Assembly: GCF_019175285.1 (NCBI RefSeq)
Contig: NC_056529.1
Location: 12,941,034 to 13,005,033 of the forward strand
From: Sceloporus undulatus
Lineage: Eukaryota; Chordata; Lepidosauria; Squamata; Phrynosomatidae
Direction: 5' to 3'
Length of the DNA: 64,000 nt
Shown here: positions 34,504 to 46,506 of the stretch, one piece after another
Layout: every line of letters begins with the position of its first letter
Position numbering within the stretch: the stretch's first letter is position 1
Translations under genes and position numbers: made by a program
The notes under the pieces: generated by a model
Told to the model about the DNA's origin: nothing
Databases searched by the model: none
The model's input: only the letters and a program-made list of their open reading frames with translations

Positions 34504-35974
34504 AACATCCAGAAAAATTATTTCATTTACTTTAAAATGTGGTAAAGCAGCGCTGCAAGAATTCAGGGGCTTCCAGAAAAGAGTGGCAGTCAATGGGCAC
34601 AAATGTGGTGCTAATCTTTGGCACAATGGGGGGGGGGGGTTCCCAGTTGCACAGCTCAGACATCCTGAGAAGCTCTCTTGTAGAGGACTAGGCTGCCTTT
34701 TTATATATGCAATGACCGATTTAAGAAGGATTGCTGGTTTGCTTGTGAAAAACAATACGGTCGATGTGGCTGTAAATGCTTTGGAAACGAAGTTAGTCTT
34801 GACATGACAATGTCTGATTGCTCCATTCCACTGAAACTGGGACTTTCCTGTCTACAGCTTTTATCCTTTGTCTCTGCTGACGAAGAAACACAGTGAAACC
34901 CTTTAGGAAAGGTCATGCCAGCTCCTCAAATATTAACGGCGTTTGGTCCTCAGGACCGCAGTGTTTTATTTCTGAGTGGCAGGTGGGGAAAAACACGCAA
35001 ATGTCTGTGGGTCAGATGGCCTTTTCAGACAGTTGCCAACAAAGGATGACATTTTGCAATTGGCAGAGGGACGCTATGCAAGGCTGGAGTGATCCTGGAG
35101 CAACATTATACAGAGAGTTACTTTGGGATGACATTCAGGGGGAGGACATTTTGGAACAGCATACTGTCCAACGGTCCAGATTTGGTAGGTGATGTTTTGT
35201 CGGTCTGGTTCAACGTTAAACTACATTCCTATGTATAGTATAGATTAACTGTAAACTGTGCAAACTGCAGTAATGACTACCGGTGTGTAAAGTGATGCCA
35301 TGTCCTTCACCATGAAGATGGCAACGGCAAGCCCTATTAAGAAACCTTACTGAGAAGACCCTGTGAAAGGTTCACCTTAAGGGAAGTCAAGCATCTTTTA
35401 CATGCAATTACGTTTCTTTGTGGGCAAAAAGGGCATTGCTATATTCTCAGCACCCTCCAAAGAAATGTGCTACATGTGATGCTGTTGCTTGTTGTGACAT
35501 GATGTTTTGCAAGCTCTGAAATAGCTTAATAAGAGCGCCGACGATGCATTTCTTTTAAGTCACAAAAGGTCTTCCTGGAGAGAAATTCAAACAAAACAAA
35601 GAAGATGTTTAAACATAACTTTGAAAATATAAATAATGATTGGAACAAACCAGAGCTACCAACAATAAAATGATAGGGAACCTGCCATAAGTACTGATTA
35701 TGCTAAGCTGGGTATGGAATTATGGGAGTTGTAGTCAAGCATTCCTGGAAGTCATCAGGTTGCCGAAGGCTGTCTCAAAAAAGATGCCACCAATCTGTCT
35801 TTCCTCCATGTGGCCACCAGGGGGCGCTTTTGTTCGTCAGATGATTTAATGCACAATCTCTTTTACTTCCAGGGATCATCTCCAAAGAAATGATGGGGAT
35901 ATCAAGAAGGCAGAGATGCAATTACACAGAAGATGCAGAAGCAGAGGAAAAATGCTATAACTACTCATGCATGG
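34504..35974. other. Intergenic DNA, mostly unique
   Basis: No gene seen. Holds a G10 tract near 34630 and the CTCF-type motif at 35814-35828. Confidence 0.5.
35814..35828 (+). promoter_or_regulatory. CTCF-type binding motif
   Basis: CCACCAGGGGGCGCT matches the vertebrate CTCF core consensus throughout. It lies in unique intergenic DNA 2.6 kb upstream of the DNAJA2 start. Occupancy cannot be judged from sequence. Confidence 0.6.
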
Positions 35975-36420
35975 GCTTTCATATCACCTCTTAACCATCT
36001 CTTCTCCAGGCTAAACATCCCCAGCTCCCTAAGTCTTTCCTCATAGGACATGGCTTCCAGACCCTTCACCATTTTAGTCACCCTCCTTTGGACATGCTCC
36101 AGTTTCTCCACATCCTTTTAAAATCGTGGTGCCCAGAACTAGAAACAATATTCCAGGTGGGCCCTGGCCAGAGCAGAATATAGTGGCACTATAACTTCCC
36201 TTGATCTAGACACTATACTTTTATTGATGCAGCCTAAAATCACATTGCCCTTGTTAGCTGCTGCATTGCGCTGTTGACTCATGTTCAACTTGTGGTCTAC
36301 TTGGACTCCCAGATCCCTTTCACATGTAGTTTCATGCAGCCAGGTGCCGCCATCCTATATCTGTGCATTTCATTTTTCTGCCCTAAGTGCAGTACTTTAC
36401 ATTTCTCAGTATGGAATTTC
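35975..36420 (-). mobile_element. CR1 LINE internal fragment
   Basis: Complement of the CR1 coding region (atatcacctcttaaccatct, ctaaacatccccagctccct, gttgactcatgttcaacttg). It lacks the 3' tail, so it was cut after insertion. Confidence 0.85.
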
Positions 36421-37449
36421 ACTGAGTACAAAAGTAGTTTGTACTCAGTTACCTCCGCAGGGAAAAGAGAAGGGTCTTGCCCTTCCCTGTGGGCTAAGGC
36501 AAAAGCAATATGCTGCAGCCTCTGCTAACTTGCCTGTTCTTCCTCATGAATATATTTTACTATCTTGATCACAGTCTGAAGTGTGCCTTGGTTTCATCTA
36601 TGTTGGAAGGTATTTAATTGGATTTATATTTGATTAATTACATCAGGGTATTGATAAATCTGTTGCGGTACTTTTGATGTGGTCTTTCTATGCACTTGCT
36701 CTGGCTATTGAATTATTTTCTGTTGATCTTCCAGCGTATTCTTAGATTGATTTTTAATTAGCCATGATGGTTTTACTAGGATGCCCCTCTCAGCTGCTGC
36801 TTTGGATTTCCTGTAGAAAAGAAGATCACATGATGAATATTGACTAAAAATGAAATCAAAATTAGATTGTGATTCTGGTTGTTGCCTTTTATTAAAGGAT
36901 AATTAACATTTTAAAAATCTTTTCAGACTTGTAGGTTTAATTCAAAGACATAGCTGTATTTGCTAGGATCACTTGATAATAGCAGCAAGGACAGTTCATG
37001 CCAGAAACTGGAAAGAGGAAGAAAGCCCAAAGGTAATAGAATGAATTTGGAAGATGCTAGATTATATAGAGAGTGATACACAAACTAATATGATCATAAA
37101 TAAACCAAAGGATAGATTTAAGAAAGATTGGTTGGAAAGAAAATGATAAAATAAGAAGTTTAGATGAGAAATGAGGGAAATTTCCCAAGAAGATAAGGCA
37201 AAGTAATAAAGAAAGTTGGTATAGGAAAAGGGATAGAAGTAAAAGAGATAGAATTTAAGACATAGATGTAGAATAGAGATTAGGAGGTCTTTTAGTATTA
37301 TTTGTTGAATGTTAGAATATATGACAGTTTGCTATAGGATGTTATACGACGTTTGTTATGTGCTGTTAGATGGTCTTTGTATTTTTAGGTTTATTTTTGA
37401 AAGTTGCTAGTTTGTCTTAGTACGTATTTAATAAGTAGAATGGCGAAAG
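36421..37449. other. AT-rich intergenic DNA
   Basis: No gene or known repeat recognised. Confidence 0.4.
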
Positions 37450-37575
37450 TTCAGATGCCAGCCACAGATGCCAGCAAAACGTCAGGAATAAACTCTTCTA
37501 GAACATGGCCACATAGCCCGAAAACCCCTCCAAAAACTATGGATGCTGGCCATGAAAGCCTTCCACTTCACATAC
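37450..37575 (+). repeat. Interspersed repeat, class not determined
   Basis: aacgtcaggaataaactctt, ctagaacatggccacatagc, tatggatgctggccatgaaa. Shared with 58856-58975. Confidence 0.6.
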
Positions 37576-37860
37576 TGTCTTTGTTTTTAAATCAGATACA
37601 CTGATGTGCTCTAGTTGAGCAATATATATTATGTCTGCTCTCTGACACTAGTATGGGGCAGTCTTCTTGGGGCCAAGAGCTTGGAGGAGATGGACTTCCT
37701 GCTGGCATCTGAGTGTTTCCCAGTAAATGTGCTATCAATCTTGTTGCATTTTGGACAGCAGGAGCACGGGGGCTGGCCATATGTCAGAACACTGGAGCCA
37801 TCTGGCTGCTTCCAAGGCTAAAAACTCACTCCTAATAGAAACAGGTGCCTTTCCAGCAAC

Positions 37861-38018
37861 ATAGAATCATAGAATCGTAGAGTTGGAAGAGACCGCAAGG
37901 GCCATCCAGTCCAACTCCCTGCCATGCAGAAACTCTCAATCAAAGCATCCCCGACAGATGGCCATCCAGCCTCTGTTTAAAGACCTCCAAGGAGGGAGAC
38001 TCCACTACACTCTGAGCT
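37861..38018 (-). mobile_element. CR1 LINE 3'-terminal fragment
   Basis: tagaatcatagaatcgtaga, gccatccagtccaactccct, agatggccatccagcctctg. Confidence 0.9.
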
Positions 38019-38869
38019 GGCCCAAGACATTTTGCTGCTTGAGACAAAGGATAAGAAGACTGTCCTTTATTGGCAGTTGAAGGGATGCCACTATCCACCA
38101 CACCTGAGGGCACCTGGGCCATGTGGCCCTTCTCTGCCCTCCAACTGGAAGGAAAACCTGGAGAGCTCAAGGGCAACAGCCCAGGGGGTTATTCCCCCTC
38201 CTCTCCAACACTGAAGTGGTTGCCTTCCTTCCTCTCACAATGCACACCTTCGTTCTTTGGGAGTGAGCTTTCCTGGCACAACGTCAAAGCTACTGTATTT
38301 GCTAGAGAAGCAAGCTTGAAAGCACTTGCGCTGCTTTGCTTACAATTATGAGTGTGTAAGGCACCGTGTACACAAGCTGTAAAGGGCCCAGACTGTAACC
38401 TCTCCCTGAAGAGTTTATTATCTTGGTAGCATGGCACATCCTCCATATCTGCTGATCGGAGAGAGGGAAGGAGACAAAGATGGTAAATAAAACAATGAAT
38501 ATAAAGAACAGTCTTGCTGAAAATGACTCTGTGATGCTTAGAGAACTGCTACTGCTGCTGCCACCAGTGGGTCTATTTATATCTTGCCTTTCCCGCTCAG
38601 TACAGGGCCCAAACTGGGTTACACAACTTAAAATAGATACAGCAAGGAGGAGGGCACCAACTGTAGTGTAACCATAGTGGTAACACTAGTGAGGGCACTT
38701 CCAAGCCTGGGAGCAGCCATCAAGAAAGCCCTCTCTTGTGTTCCCACTAGACATACCTGGGATGGTGGCGGCGCAGAGAGAAGGACCCTCCCAGAAGATC
38801 TCAAGACATGCTCACATTGAGAGTGATGGCCCTTCTGATGACAATGGTGGTGGTGATGATGATCTATAC

Positions 38870-39015
38870 CAGTGATCCCCAAACTTTGCTTGTCCAGGTA
38901 NNNNNNNNNNATTTAGGTATCAAGTCCCAGAAGCCCCAGCCAGCTTGGCCAGTAGGCAGGAATTCTGGGAGCTGAAGTCCAAAACATCTGGAGGACCAAA
39001 ATTTGGAAATCACTG
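38870..39015 (+). mobile_element. hAT-type MITE with 8-base target duplication, containing an assembly gap
   Basis: Ends CAGTGATCCCCAAACTTTG and CAAAATTTGGAAATCACTG. Flanked by ATCTATAC (38862-38869) and ATCTATAT (39016-39023). N10 at 38901-38910 lies inside. Same family as 17302-17437. Confidence 0.8.
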
Positions 39016-39174
39016 ATCTATATTAATAGATGATTTAGATCCCACCACAGGAGAAAAGTGGGGTATAAATTCAATAGACAAACAAATAAACAAATCCCAG
39101 TTTTTGCCCAGTCTGGGACTCAAGGTGGCTTCCAACAGTTAAAAGAAACATAGCTAACAAATCATACGAAATGC

Positions 39175-39640
39175 AAAAGTTGAAAACAACAGCAAGTACT
39201 AAACTGAGGCTGTCATACTTTGGGCCCAGGGATGTAGCTAGGATTTTAGGAAGGGGGGGGGGGGGCCCAACAAAAGGGCCCCCTTTAAAAGGGGGTTTGG
39301 GTGGGGGGGCGCCAGAGCACCCCCCATTCTTTTTTCTAATGGGAGGGGGGGGGTCTGGACCCCCAGATCCCCTCCCCCCTGGCTACATCCCTGTTGGGCC
39401 ACATCATGAGAAGTCATGGATCATTAAGAAAAGTCAGTAATGTTACGAAAGGTGGAGAGAAGTAGAAAGAGACGAAGACCACATGCTAGATGGATGGACT
39501 CAATGAAAGAGATCATGGATATGAATCTGCAAGAACTTGCAAGAATAGTGGAGGATAGGGAGTCTTGGAGATGTCTCATCCACAGGGTTGCCATGAGTTG
39601 AGATCGACTCAAGTGTGGTTAACAAGAACAATTCTATATC
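39175..39640 (+). mobile_element. BovB (RTE) LINE 3' part, interrupted by a MITE
   Basis: [11 protein letters not shown] precedes the inserted element. After it come LEKTVMLGK-like sequence, RRRRPHARWMDSMKEIMDMN-like sequence and QELARIVEDRESWRCLIHRV, the BovB C-terminus. The tail ttgccatgagttgagatcga ctcaag ends it. Frame-broken fossil. Confidence 0.85.
39227..39393 (+). mobile_element. G-rich MITE inserted in BovB, 7-base target duplication
   Basis: Terminal inverted repeats CAGGGATGTAGC(TAGG) and (CCTG)GCTACATCCCTG. Flanked by TTGGGCC on both sides (39220-39226 and 39394-39400). The inside is G-rich with long G tracts. 167 bases. Confidence 0.85.
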
Positions 39641-39649
39641 AGGTACTTA

Positions 39650-39882
39650 GGCCTGTTACAGACTGCCAAAATAAGGCTGCTTCGGGTCTCTTTGGAGGTA
39701 TGCTATTTAAATGATGCATGGGTCTTAAGAGTCCGGAGGTCGCACCAAAGCCACACTCCATTCCTAAGAACTGGAGGGCAGCTTTGGTGCAGCTTCCGGA
39801 TTCTTAGGATGCATGCATCATTTAAACAGCATACCTCCAAAGAGACCCGAAGCAGCTTTATTTTGGCAGTCTGTAACAAGCC
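39650..39882 (+). mobile_element. Near-perfect palindromic foldback element
   Basis: Left end GGCCTGTTACAGACTGCC and right end GGCAGTCTGTAACAAGCC. Arms of about 110 bases pair along nearly their whole length (tcgggtctctttggaggtat with its complement; ctccattcctaag with its complement at the centre). Similar ends occur near 54127 and 59715. A 3-base TTA/ATA flank could hint at PIF/Harbinger, but this is unproved. Confidence 0.8.
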
Positions 39883-41311
39883 ATAGTTACGATAAGTAAG
39901 TCTAGGTAATAGTTCCACATTCATGATCACATCGTGGTGCTGCTATGGAGGGCAGCCTCTGATAATGTCATTAAGCATCAACCACAGTTGCTATTTCAAT
40001 AAAAAAAACACTATCTGACAAATGAAGGAAATTCACACGCGCGTGCACACACACACACATATCTATACAAACACATACTTCAAGGTAGCACTCTCACCAT
40101 GAGATTTCTGCTCCATCACCCTGAGGACCAGAGAAGAGGGACTGGATGCTGAGACCTGGGAAGCTTACTCAGAAACTTTCACCACTGTAAAAATACTGGC
40201 TCCAAAAAGTGAAAATGGATGCTCTCGTAAGCCTCCAAGACAAGCATTGCTCCTCTAAAAGAGAATACTGTATAGGGCCTTCCTTTGGAGAGTGATGTGT
40301 TTTTCCTTGTTGTTTTTGCAAAGTCAGGTCACGTCTGGTCATTTCTGGTTTTGAAAAACAATTTTTTTGGCAAGATGCAGCCCATGCCAAGTCTGGTGGG
40401 GAGTCAAAATTGGCCTCTGGGCCCACTCCACCCGCTTATATTGGTTAATTGCATTTGAATCCCTTTCTTTACAGCACTGACGGCTAGCAACGTTTCCCCC
40501 GAAATGATGGCTGAGATTATCAGCATGACGTTTAGCATCAGATATTATATTCATCACCAGACAGGCACATGCAGATGCTAAGATTTATACATACAGCCCT
40601 CTTTGTCAACACAGAGCTTTACAAAAACCCAAACACAGAAAACTTGCTTTTGCCAAGATCAAAGACTGAATTACACTGCAAGGGATGAGAGAACCCAGTA
40701 TTTTCAAGCCATTCAGCCTTTGAAGGTTGCAACAATGGAATATTATTTTCATCATCCCTCTACAGAAAGGTCAGCAAGTGGCTGAGAAATGTATGTTTTA
40801 GGATAATTGCACCGAAGATGTTTTCTTTCCCTGTTTGTTCTGACTTACTGTTTTACTTTGTCCTGGACTTTTCTCCCTTTCTTTTTGTTAAAAATAAATA
40901 CATAATATTCGATAACAGTATATTTTTCTGCAAAAGCAAGTTGGAACTAGGGAGTTTGTGCCTTTTGTGCCATCCTCCCTAAAAGCAGCACTGAAGAAGA
41001 TGACAAATGCACAAGAGTAACTGTGAAGTAACAGGTAGGGTTGCCAAATCTCAGAACCTGGTCCTGAGTCTCCAGTTTTTATGGGTGATCTCCAGGTGAT
41101 GCAAATTCTCCAGTTTTGAAGGGCAAAACTACAGGCAAGAGGAAAGGGCTGTGTGAACATCTCCAGTTCTCCTAGCAGAGCAACAGCTTCTTACAAACAG
41201 CTTCGTTGGTTTGTTGCTGCAACTTCCAAACAATCTCCAGGAGGTCTATTTATTCTGTTAGCTTTGTCTTTCCCTTCCAATTGTGGCATCAAAATCAATC
41301 AAAAAAGGCTG
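39883..41311. other. Intergenic DNA
   Basis: No gene recognised. A (CA)n run is near 40040-40060. The rest appears unique. Confidence 0.4.
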
Positions 41312-41737
41312 CACCAACAGAGGTATAGCATCTAGATCAAGGAAAGTAATAGTGCCACTGTATTCTGCTTTGGTCAGGCCCCACCTGGAATACTGTGTCC
41401 AGTTCTGGGCACCACAATTCAAAAAGGACATTGGGAAACTGGACCGTGTCCAAAGGAGGGCAACCAAAATGGTGAAGGGACTGGAAACCATGCCCTATGA
41501 GGAATGACTTAGGGAGCTGGGGATGTTTAGCCTGGAAAAGAGACAGTTGAGAAGTGATATGATACCCCTGTTTAAATATTTGAAGGCATGCCACATTGAG
41601 GAGGGAGCCAGCTTGTTTTCTGCTGCTCCAGAGACTAGGACCCTGAACAATGGATGCAAGCTCCAGGAAAAGAGATTCCAGCTCTACATTAGGAGGAACT
41701 TCCTGACAGTAAGGGCTGTTCGACAGTGGAACACACT
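41312..41737 (+). mobile_element. CR1 LINE fragment
   Basis: Frame encodes [40 protein letters not shown], then MFSLEKRQLRSDMIPLFKYL. Its 3' end is replaced by a SINE. Confidence 0.9.
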
Positions 41738-41955
41738 CCCTAGCGGTTCAAAAGCATCCAAATGTAAGTAGAGAAATAGGTACCACTTTGGTGGGAAGGT
41801 AAACAGCATTCTGTGCAGTCATGCTGGCCACATGATCCCAGAGTAGTCTGTGACAACACTGGCTCTTCATCTTATGGAGATGAGCGCCACTCCCTATGGT
41901 CAGACACAACTTGACAACCTTGTCAACGGGGAATACCTTTACCTTTATCTTTTAA
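41738..41955 (+). mobile_element. tRNA-derived SINE (different BovB-tailed family)
   Basis: tagcggttcaaaagcatcca retains a B box. Body: gtgcagtcatgctggccaca, ggctcttcatcttatggaga. Tail: ggtcagacacaacttgacaa, ggggaatacctttaccttta. Confidence 0.8.
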
Positions 41956-42552
41956 TGCATTCAAACATTATCCGAATCAGCCCTTGAATTCCCTCTTTAA
42001 TTTAGCTGCCTGCTCAGTTTTTCTGCAATTCCTCTGTAAGAAAGTTGGCTTCAATTACTCAAGAGCTATTTTTCTTTTCACCACAAGTTTAATTTCCTTA
42101 ATGTTCTCGTAATCATATTATGGTTTACAAAGGTAATGGCATTAGGAAGACTGGCTTTGTGTGTCAATGTAATAATATAATTAAGAGTGTATGTCCTTAA
42201 TTGAATCCTTCGGGAAGGCAGTCATTTCAAACATTTCCAACAGAGCAGAAAAAACATGTTAACATATTGTCATTTCTCCTCCCAGGGATGCTGGAGTCCC
42301 AATGTGAGAATGAGGAAAGAGTGTAAGGACAGCATTGTAGCTCCTTGCCTTCACATCCTATTTATTTGCCAAATATGTATCCTGCTTTTCAAAACAGCTC
42401 AGAGTGCTTGCAGCATGGAAGCAGTCCATTAAAAGACACGTCAGTATAGCCTTCTCTAATATGTTCTCCAATGTGTTGGACTACAGCTCCCACATGGCCA
42501 ATGGCCTTGATGAGAGTTAGAATACAGCATCAGGCTAGCTGCCTGAGGGCTC

Positions 42553-42692
42553 TTTCATACTAACTTAGTGTGTCCACTTTAACTGCTGTATCTCCATCCT
42601 GTGGAATCCTGGGATTAGTAGTTTCATGAAGGATTTAGAATACCCAGCCAGAGAAATCTAGTGTCTCATCAAACTGCAGTGGTGCCATTGTC
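42553..42692 (+). mobile_element. Partial MITE of the 1203-1389 family
   Basis: ccactttaactgctgtatct, ccatcctgtggaatcctggg, attagtagtttcatgaagga. Its right part is displaced by the adjoining SINE. Confidence 0.55.
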
Positions 42693-42924
42693 TTTGTGTG
42701 TGTTATGTGCCTTCAAGTCGTTTCTGGCTTATTGCAGCCCTAAGGTGACCCTATCTAGGAGTTTTCTTGGCACAATTTGTTCCGGGGAGGTTTGCCATTA
42801 CCTTCCACTGAGGCTTGTGACTTGCCCAAAGGTCACCCAATGGATTTCATGGCCAAGCTGGAATTCAAACCAGAGTCATAGTCTAGCATTCAAATCACTA
42901 CTCCACGCTGGCTCTGGATTTGAC
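42693..42924 (-). mobile_element. tRNA-derived SINE with BovB-like tail
   Basis: Complement: tatgtgccttcaagtcgttt, ccctaaggtgaccctatcta, tttgccattaccttccactg, head actccacgctggctctgg. Confidence 0.85.
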
Positions 42925-43682
42925 ATAGTGCAACAGATGCATTTTATTGATCAGAGGCGAACATGTGTTTAGCTCATCCACACAATGTGCGGGAATGATG
43001 GCTAAATATCTTAAAGACTTTTCTTCTTAGAACACCTCCCCAAGGCCTCCGGCTGCAAAATATTTTTTCTAGCCTTTCTACTTCTCATTCTGTCACATCA
43101 GAGAGCCGATCAACAATGCATTCTGCATTTTATCTCTTGTCTGCTCCTCTTCTGCATCTCATTTCTTACCTTGCTCTCTATTCTTCTTTAGCAGCAAAAT
43201 AGAAAATGAAATTGGTTTCCATTTCTCTAATTTTCTGTTTAGTGTCCATCAAGGCAGGGCTTTCCTTTTGAAGTTTCAAATCACCCATTATACTGGTTTC
43301 TTTAAAAACCGGATTAGTATAAGATTTGTGGGGAAGGGGTGGGTGGGGGGGTGACTGGAGGCTGTTTCTTCGGAGAAATGGACTGTGCATTTGTCTTGAT
43401 TAAACAATTCCATCTATCTGTGCGCACAAGGACCATTCTTCCCATCATTGCTCCCTTTTAGTTTTCCATTTATTTGAGCTGGTATGGTATATGCACACAG
43501 CTCTTGTTTGTGGGATGGCCTACTCTGCTTCAGTGCACCCAATTCATCCAATTCCTTTCCTTTTTGACTAAATCCTGAAACCTAACCTTGCTTGAGAATC
43601 CATTTTCAATGCCCTATTTGGCTTTCGCCACTCCTTCTTCTTTTTTTTTTTGACGAAAAGATCTCCAGGGATTCAGGGTAAC

Positions 43683-43765
43683 AAATAATAATAATAATAA
43701 TAATAATAAAACTTTTATTTTTATCCCGCTTTTCTGTGACGAGACAATCAAAATGGCTTACAACA
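43683..43765 (-). repeat. (AAT)n with SINE/LINE tail
   Basis: About nine AAT units followed by cttttatttttatcccgctt ttctgtgacg, the common L2-type tail in reverse. Confidence 0.6.
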
Positions 43766-43825
43766 CATTAAAATATCCACATTCAATATTATATCTCAGA
43801 TTCCCCCCTTAAAACAGAATCGGCC

Positions 43826-44306
43826 CCACCTGGAATATCGTGTCCAGTCCTGGGCACCACAATTTAAAAAAGATATTGAGAAACTGGAGGATTTCCAAAG
43901 GAGGGCAACGAAAATGGAGAAGGGTCTGGAAACCATGTCCTATGAGCCTAGAGAAGAGAAGGTTAAGAGGTGATATGATAGCCCTGATTAAATATTTGAA
44001 AGGATGTCATATTGAAAAGGGAGCAAGCTTGTTTTCTGCTGCTCCAGAGACTACGATCAGGAGCAATGGATGCAAGCTACAGGACAACAGATTCCACGTC
44101 AATATTAGGAGGAACTTCCTGACAGTAAGGGCTGTTCGACAGTGGAACAAACTCCTTCCTTGGAGTATAGTGGAGTCTCGCTGCTTGGAGGTCTTTAAGC
44201 AGAGGCTGGATGGCCATCTGTTGGGGATGCTTTGAGTTCCTGCATGGCAGGATGGGGTTGGACTCAATGGCCCTTGCGGTCTCTTCCAACCTTATGATTC
44301 TAAAAT
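43826..44306 (+). mobile_element. CR1 LINE 3' fragment
   Basis: ccccacctggaatatcgtgt through ATTIRSNGCKLQDNRF-type coding remnants to the tail accttatgattct. Confidence 0.9.
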
Positions 44307-44754
44307 ATCTATTAATAAAAAAGGAAAGAAATATAACAATAAAAATATAATGAGGGCAGAGTGATGGGCTAACACATGATATGAGGGGCAATCATTCTGT
44401 AGCCGGGCACTTCTATTCAGGAAAGACCTGCCGGAAGATAACTGTCTTAACAGCTTTTTTGCTTTATCTTGAATTAAATTTCTCCGACCCCCTGCTATTA
44501 GCTATAGAAAGTGAAAGATTCACTTAATATAATAATGTAGGGCATGGGTTTTGTTGTTTTGGTGGTGGTGGGGTTGCACACAAAGAAGCCTATTAAGCAA
44601 AAACAAATACATTGGAAGATTGTTTACTGTTATCCCATGTCACATCTAGGTTTGGCAGTTAGCATTACAGGTAAAACATGCTTTAGAACTGTGCCCAGGG
44701 CCAATTCAAAGCTACACTTTATGATTACTTTAGAGTATATGTGCAAAATGGTAT

Positions 44755-44775
44755 AATAATAATAATAATAATAAC

Positions 44776-44815
<40 letters not shown>

Positions 44816-44870
44816 TTTATTTATATACCGCTTTTCCAAATTAGATCAAAGCGGTGTACAACAGGAAGTA
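44755..44870 (-). repeat. (AAT)n microsatellite with SINE/LINE tail
   Basis: About 20 AAT units, one AAC, then tttatttatataccgctttt ... aaagcggtgtacaac. Confidence 0.75.
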
Positions 44871-45040
44871 CAAAACAAAGTCAAAATAAAACATAACAGG
44901 CCTCTCTCCCCCTCAAGATGGTTTGTTGGAAGGGAGGGCTTTTTCTTCTTTGAGGCAGGCAGTTGGAGCTAGCCTGCCTCTCTCTCTCCCTAAGATGGTG
45001 GTCGGAAGGGAGGGCTTTATGTACTAACTGCTGAGGATAT

Positions 45041-45165
45041 CTAAATGGATAGAGAGAAGAGTACCAATTTCTGGCTATCAGATGGCAAGAAGTAGAGAGA
45101 ATACACTTGCTTCATATCACCATTTCTAAAGAACATTGCCTGAGCTTTGTAGACATCTCTTTATA
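45041..45165 (+). repeat. Direct repeat, copy A
   Basis: ggatagagagaagagtacca, agtagagagaatacacttgc, ttcatatcaccatttctaaa, agctttgtagacat. The counterpart is at 46507-46630, 1.46 kb away, same orientation, roughly 85 percent alike by eye. Element type unknown. Confidence 0.75.
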
Positions 45166-46506
45166 TGTGAGAACAATCAATGAATGGCGGCCAAAGAAAG
45201 GGCAGTGGTGGTGATCTTCTTCTTGGTGTGTGCTTCTCAGGGGCCTCTGGTCTGATCTCTGTGGGGTTCAGCCAACTAGGGGCTGGATGGCCTGCTTGGG
45301 GAAAGGTTTTCAGCTCTGGTTTTCTTCACCTTCCTTTAGCTGGTTCAGATCTGGCATGTATGTTTTTTGTTTATTGGGAATTATGGGCTTTATTTCATTT
45401 GTTCTGTTTTCTGTTTTTCCCTTCACTTCTCTTGTCACAACGTGGTGACAGTTGGATTTGCCATCAGGCCAGATCCATGGGAGTGTGGCTTGAATGCTCA
45501 TTGCTTGCACTGTGGCAATCCCATTAAGGGATTGTATGGTAAAAACCGTCAGTGACATGCACAAATCAGGAGCTATCTGACTTCCTTCACTTCCAGGTTA
45601 TCTATGGCTTGTGCTCATATGGAATCCCATATCCTGCCATCCCATGGTTTTCTACAGTAGGTGGATCAAAGGTGAAAAACCTCACCAGTCAGCAGGTCAG
45701 TCATTCAGTACTTGTGACACATGCTTTGTCTTGGCTTTAATAGTGGCTACCAAAGAAGCTGTGGTCACATTTTACTTAATGTCTTTGCATTTAGTGCCTT
45801 TTCCATCCCTTCCTCTGCTCTCTGCTGTAATCGTTGGTCTGGAATACCATTTTAAGGATTGTGTTATTTTATACATTCATCAAGTTCAACCTACAAAACA
45901 GAAGTATTTTGTCAATCCTGTATTCTGGATACATGCAGTAGATACCTAGATTTGTGCATTGCTAATGCACTTTACTTGTTTTATCCAAGGATCTCTCAGC
46001 AGTTTTAGAACTGAAGCATCTGAAATGCTGCTTTCTACCCATTAAGTGGCCATCTGCAATCAGTACAGTGAATAATTTGTAAGTTTCCTTTATATACATT
46101 TCTTAATACAGGGTATCGGCCATTGGCTCAGAGTTGTAAGGTTACATTTAGTGAAAAACAGACACATAAACAGAGGAAGCTTAAGAAATCTATGAATTTT
46201 TAAAAAAAGTCTAAATGGTAAAGAAACCACATGTTCTTCACAAGCAGATACACAGGTCATACAGTATGGAGTTATATCAAAGTTTACAAAAATTTGGAGA
46301 ATTCAGTTTATAAACTGTTCTGATTGTAAAAACATGGAGGCCACACTTGCAAAATGTGAAATACAATGCAGCAAACAAAGTGTGGCCTAAAGCCAAACAG
46401 CAGGTGAAGCAATGCAGCAACTTTCCTCAAGAGGCTGAAGACAGACTAGGGAAGTGGAAAGTGGTTGATAGTCCTGCCTCCTGCTAAATCTCTCTGCAAA
46501 CAATGT

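Noticed and set aside
45180-45527. 115-codon hydrophobic open frame
   Set aside because: Low-complexity aromatic composition, no splice support and no recognisable family.
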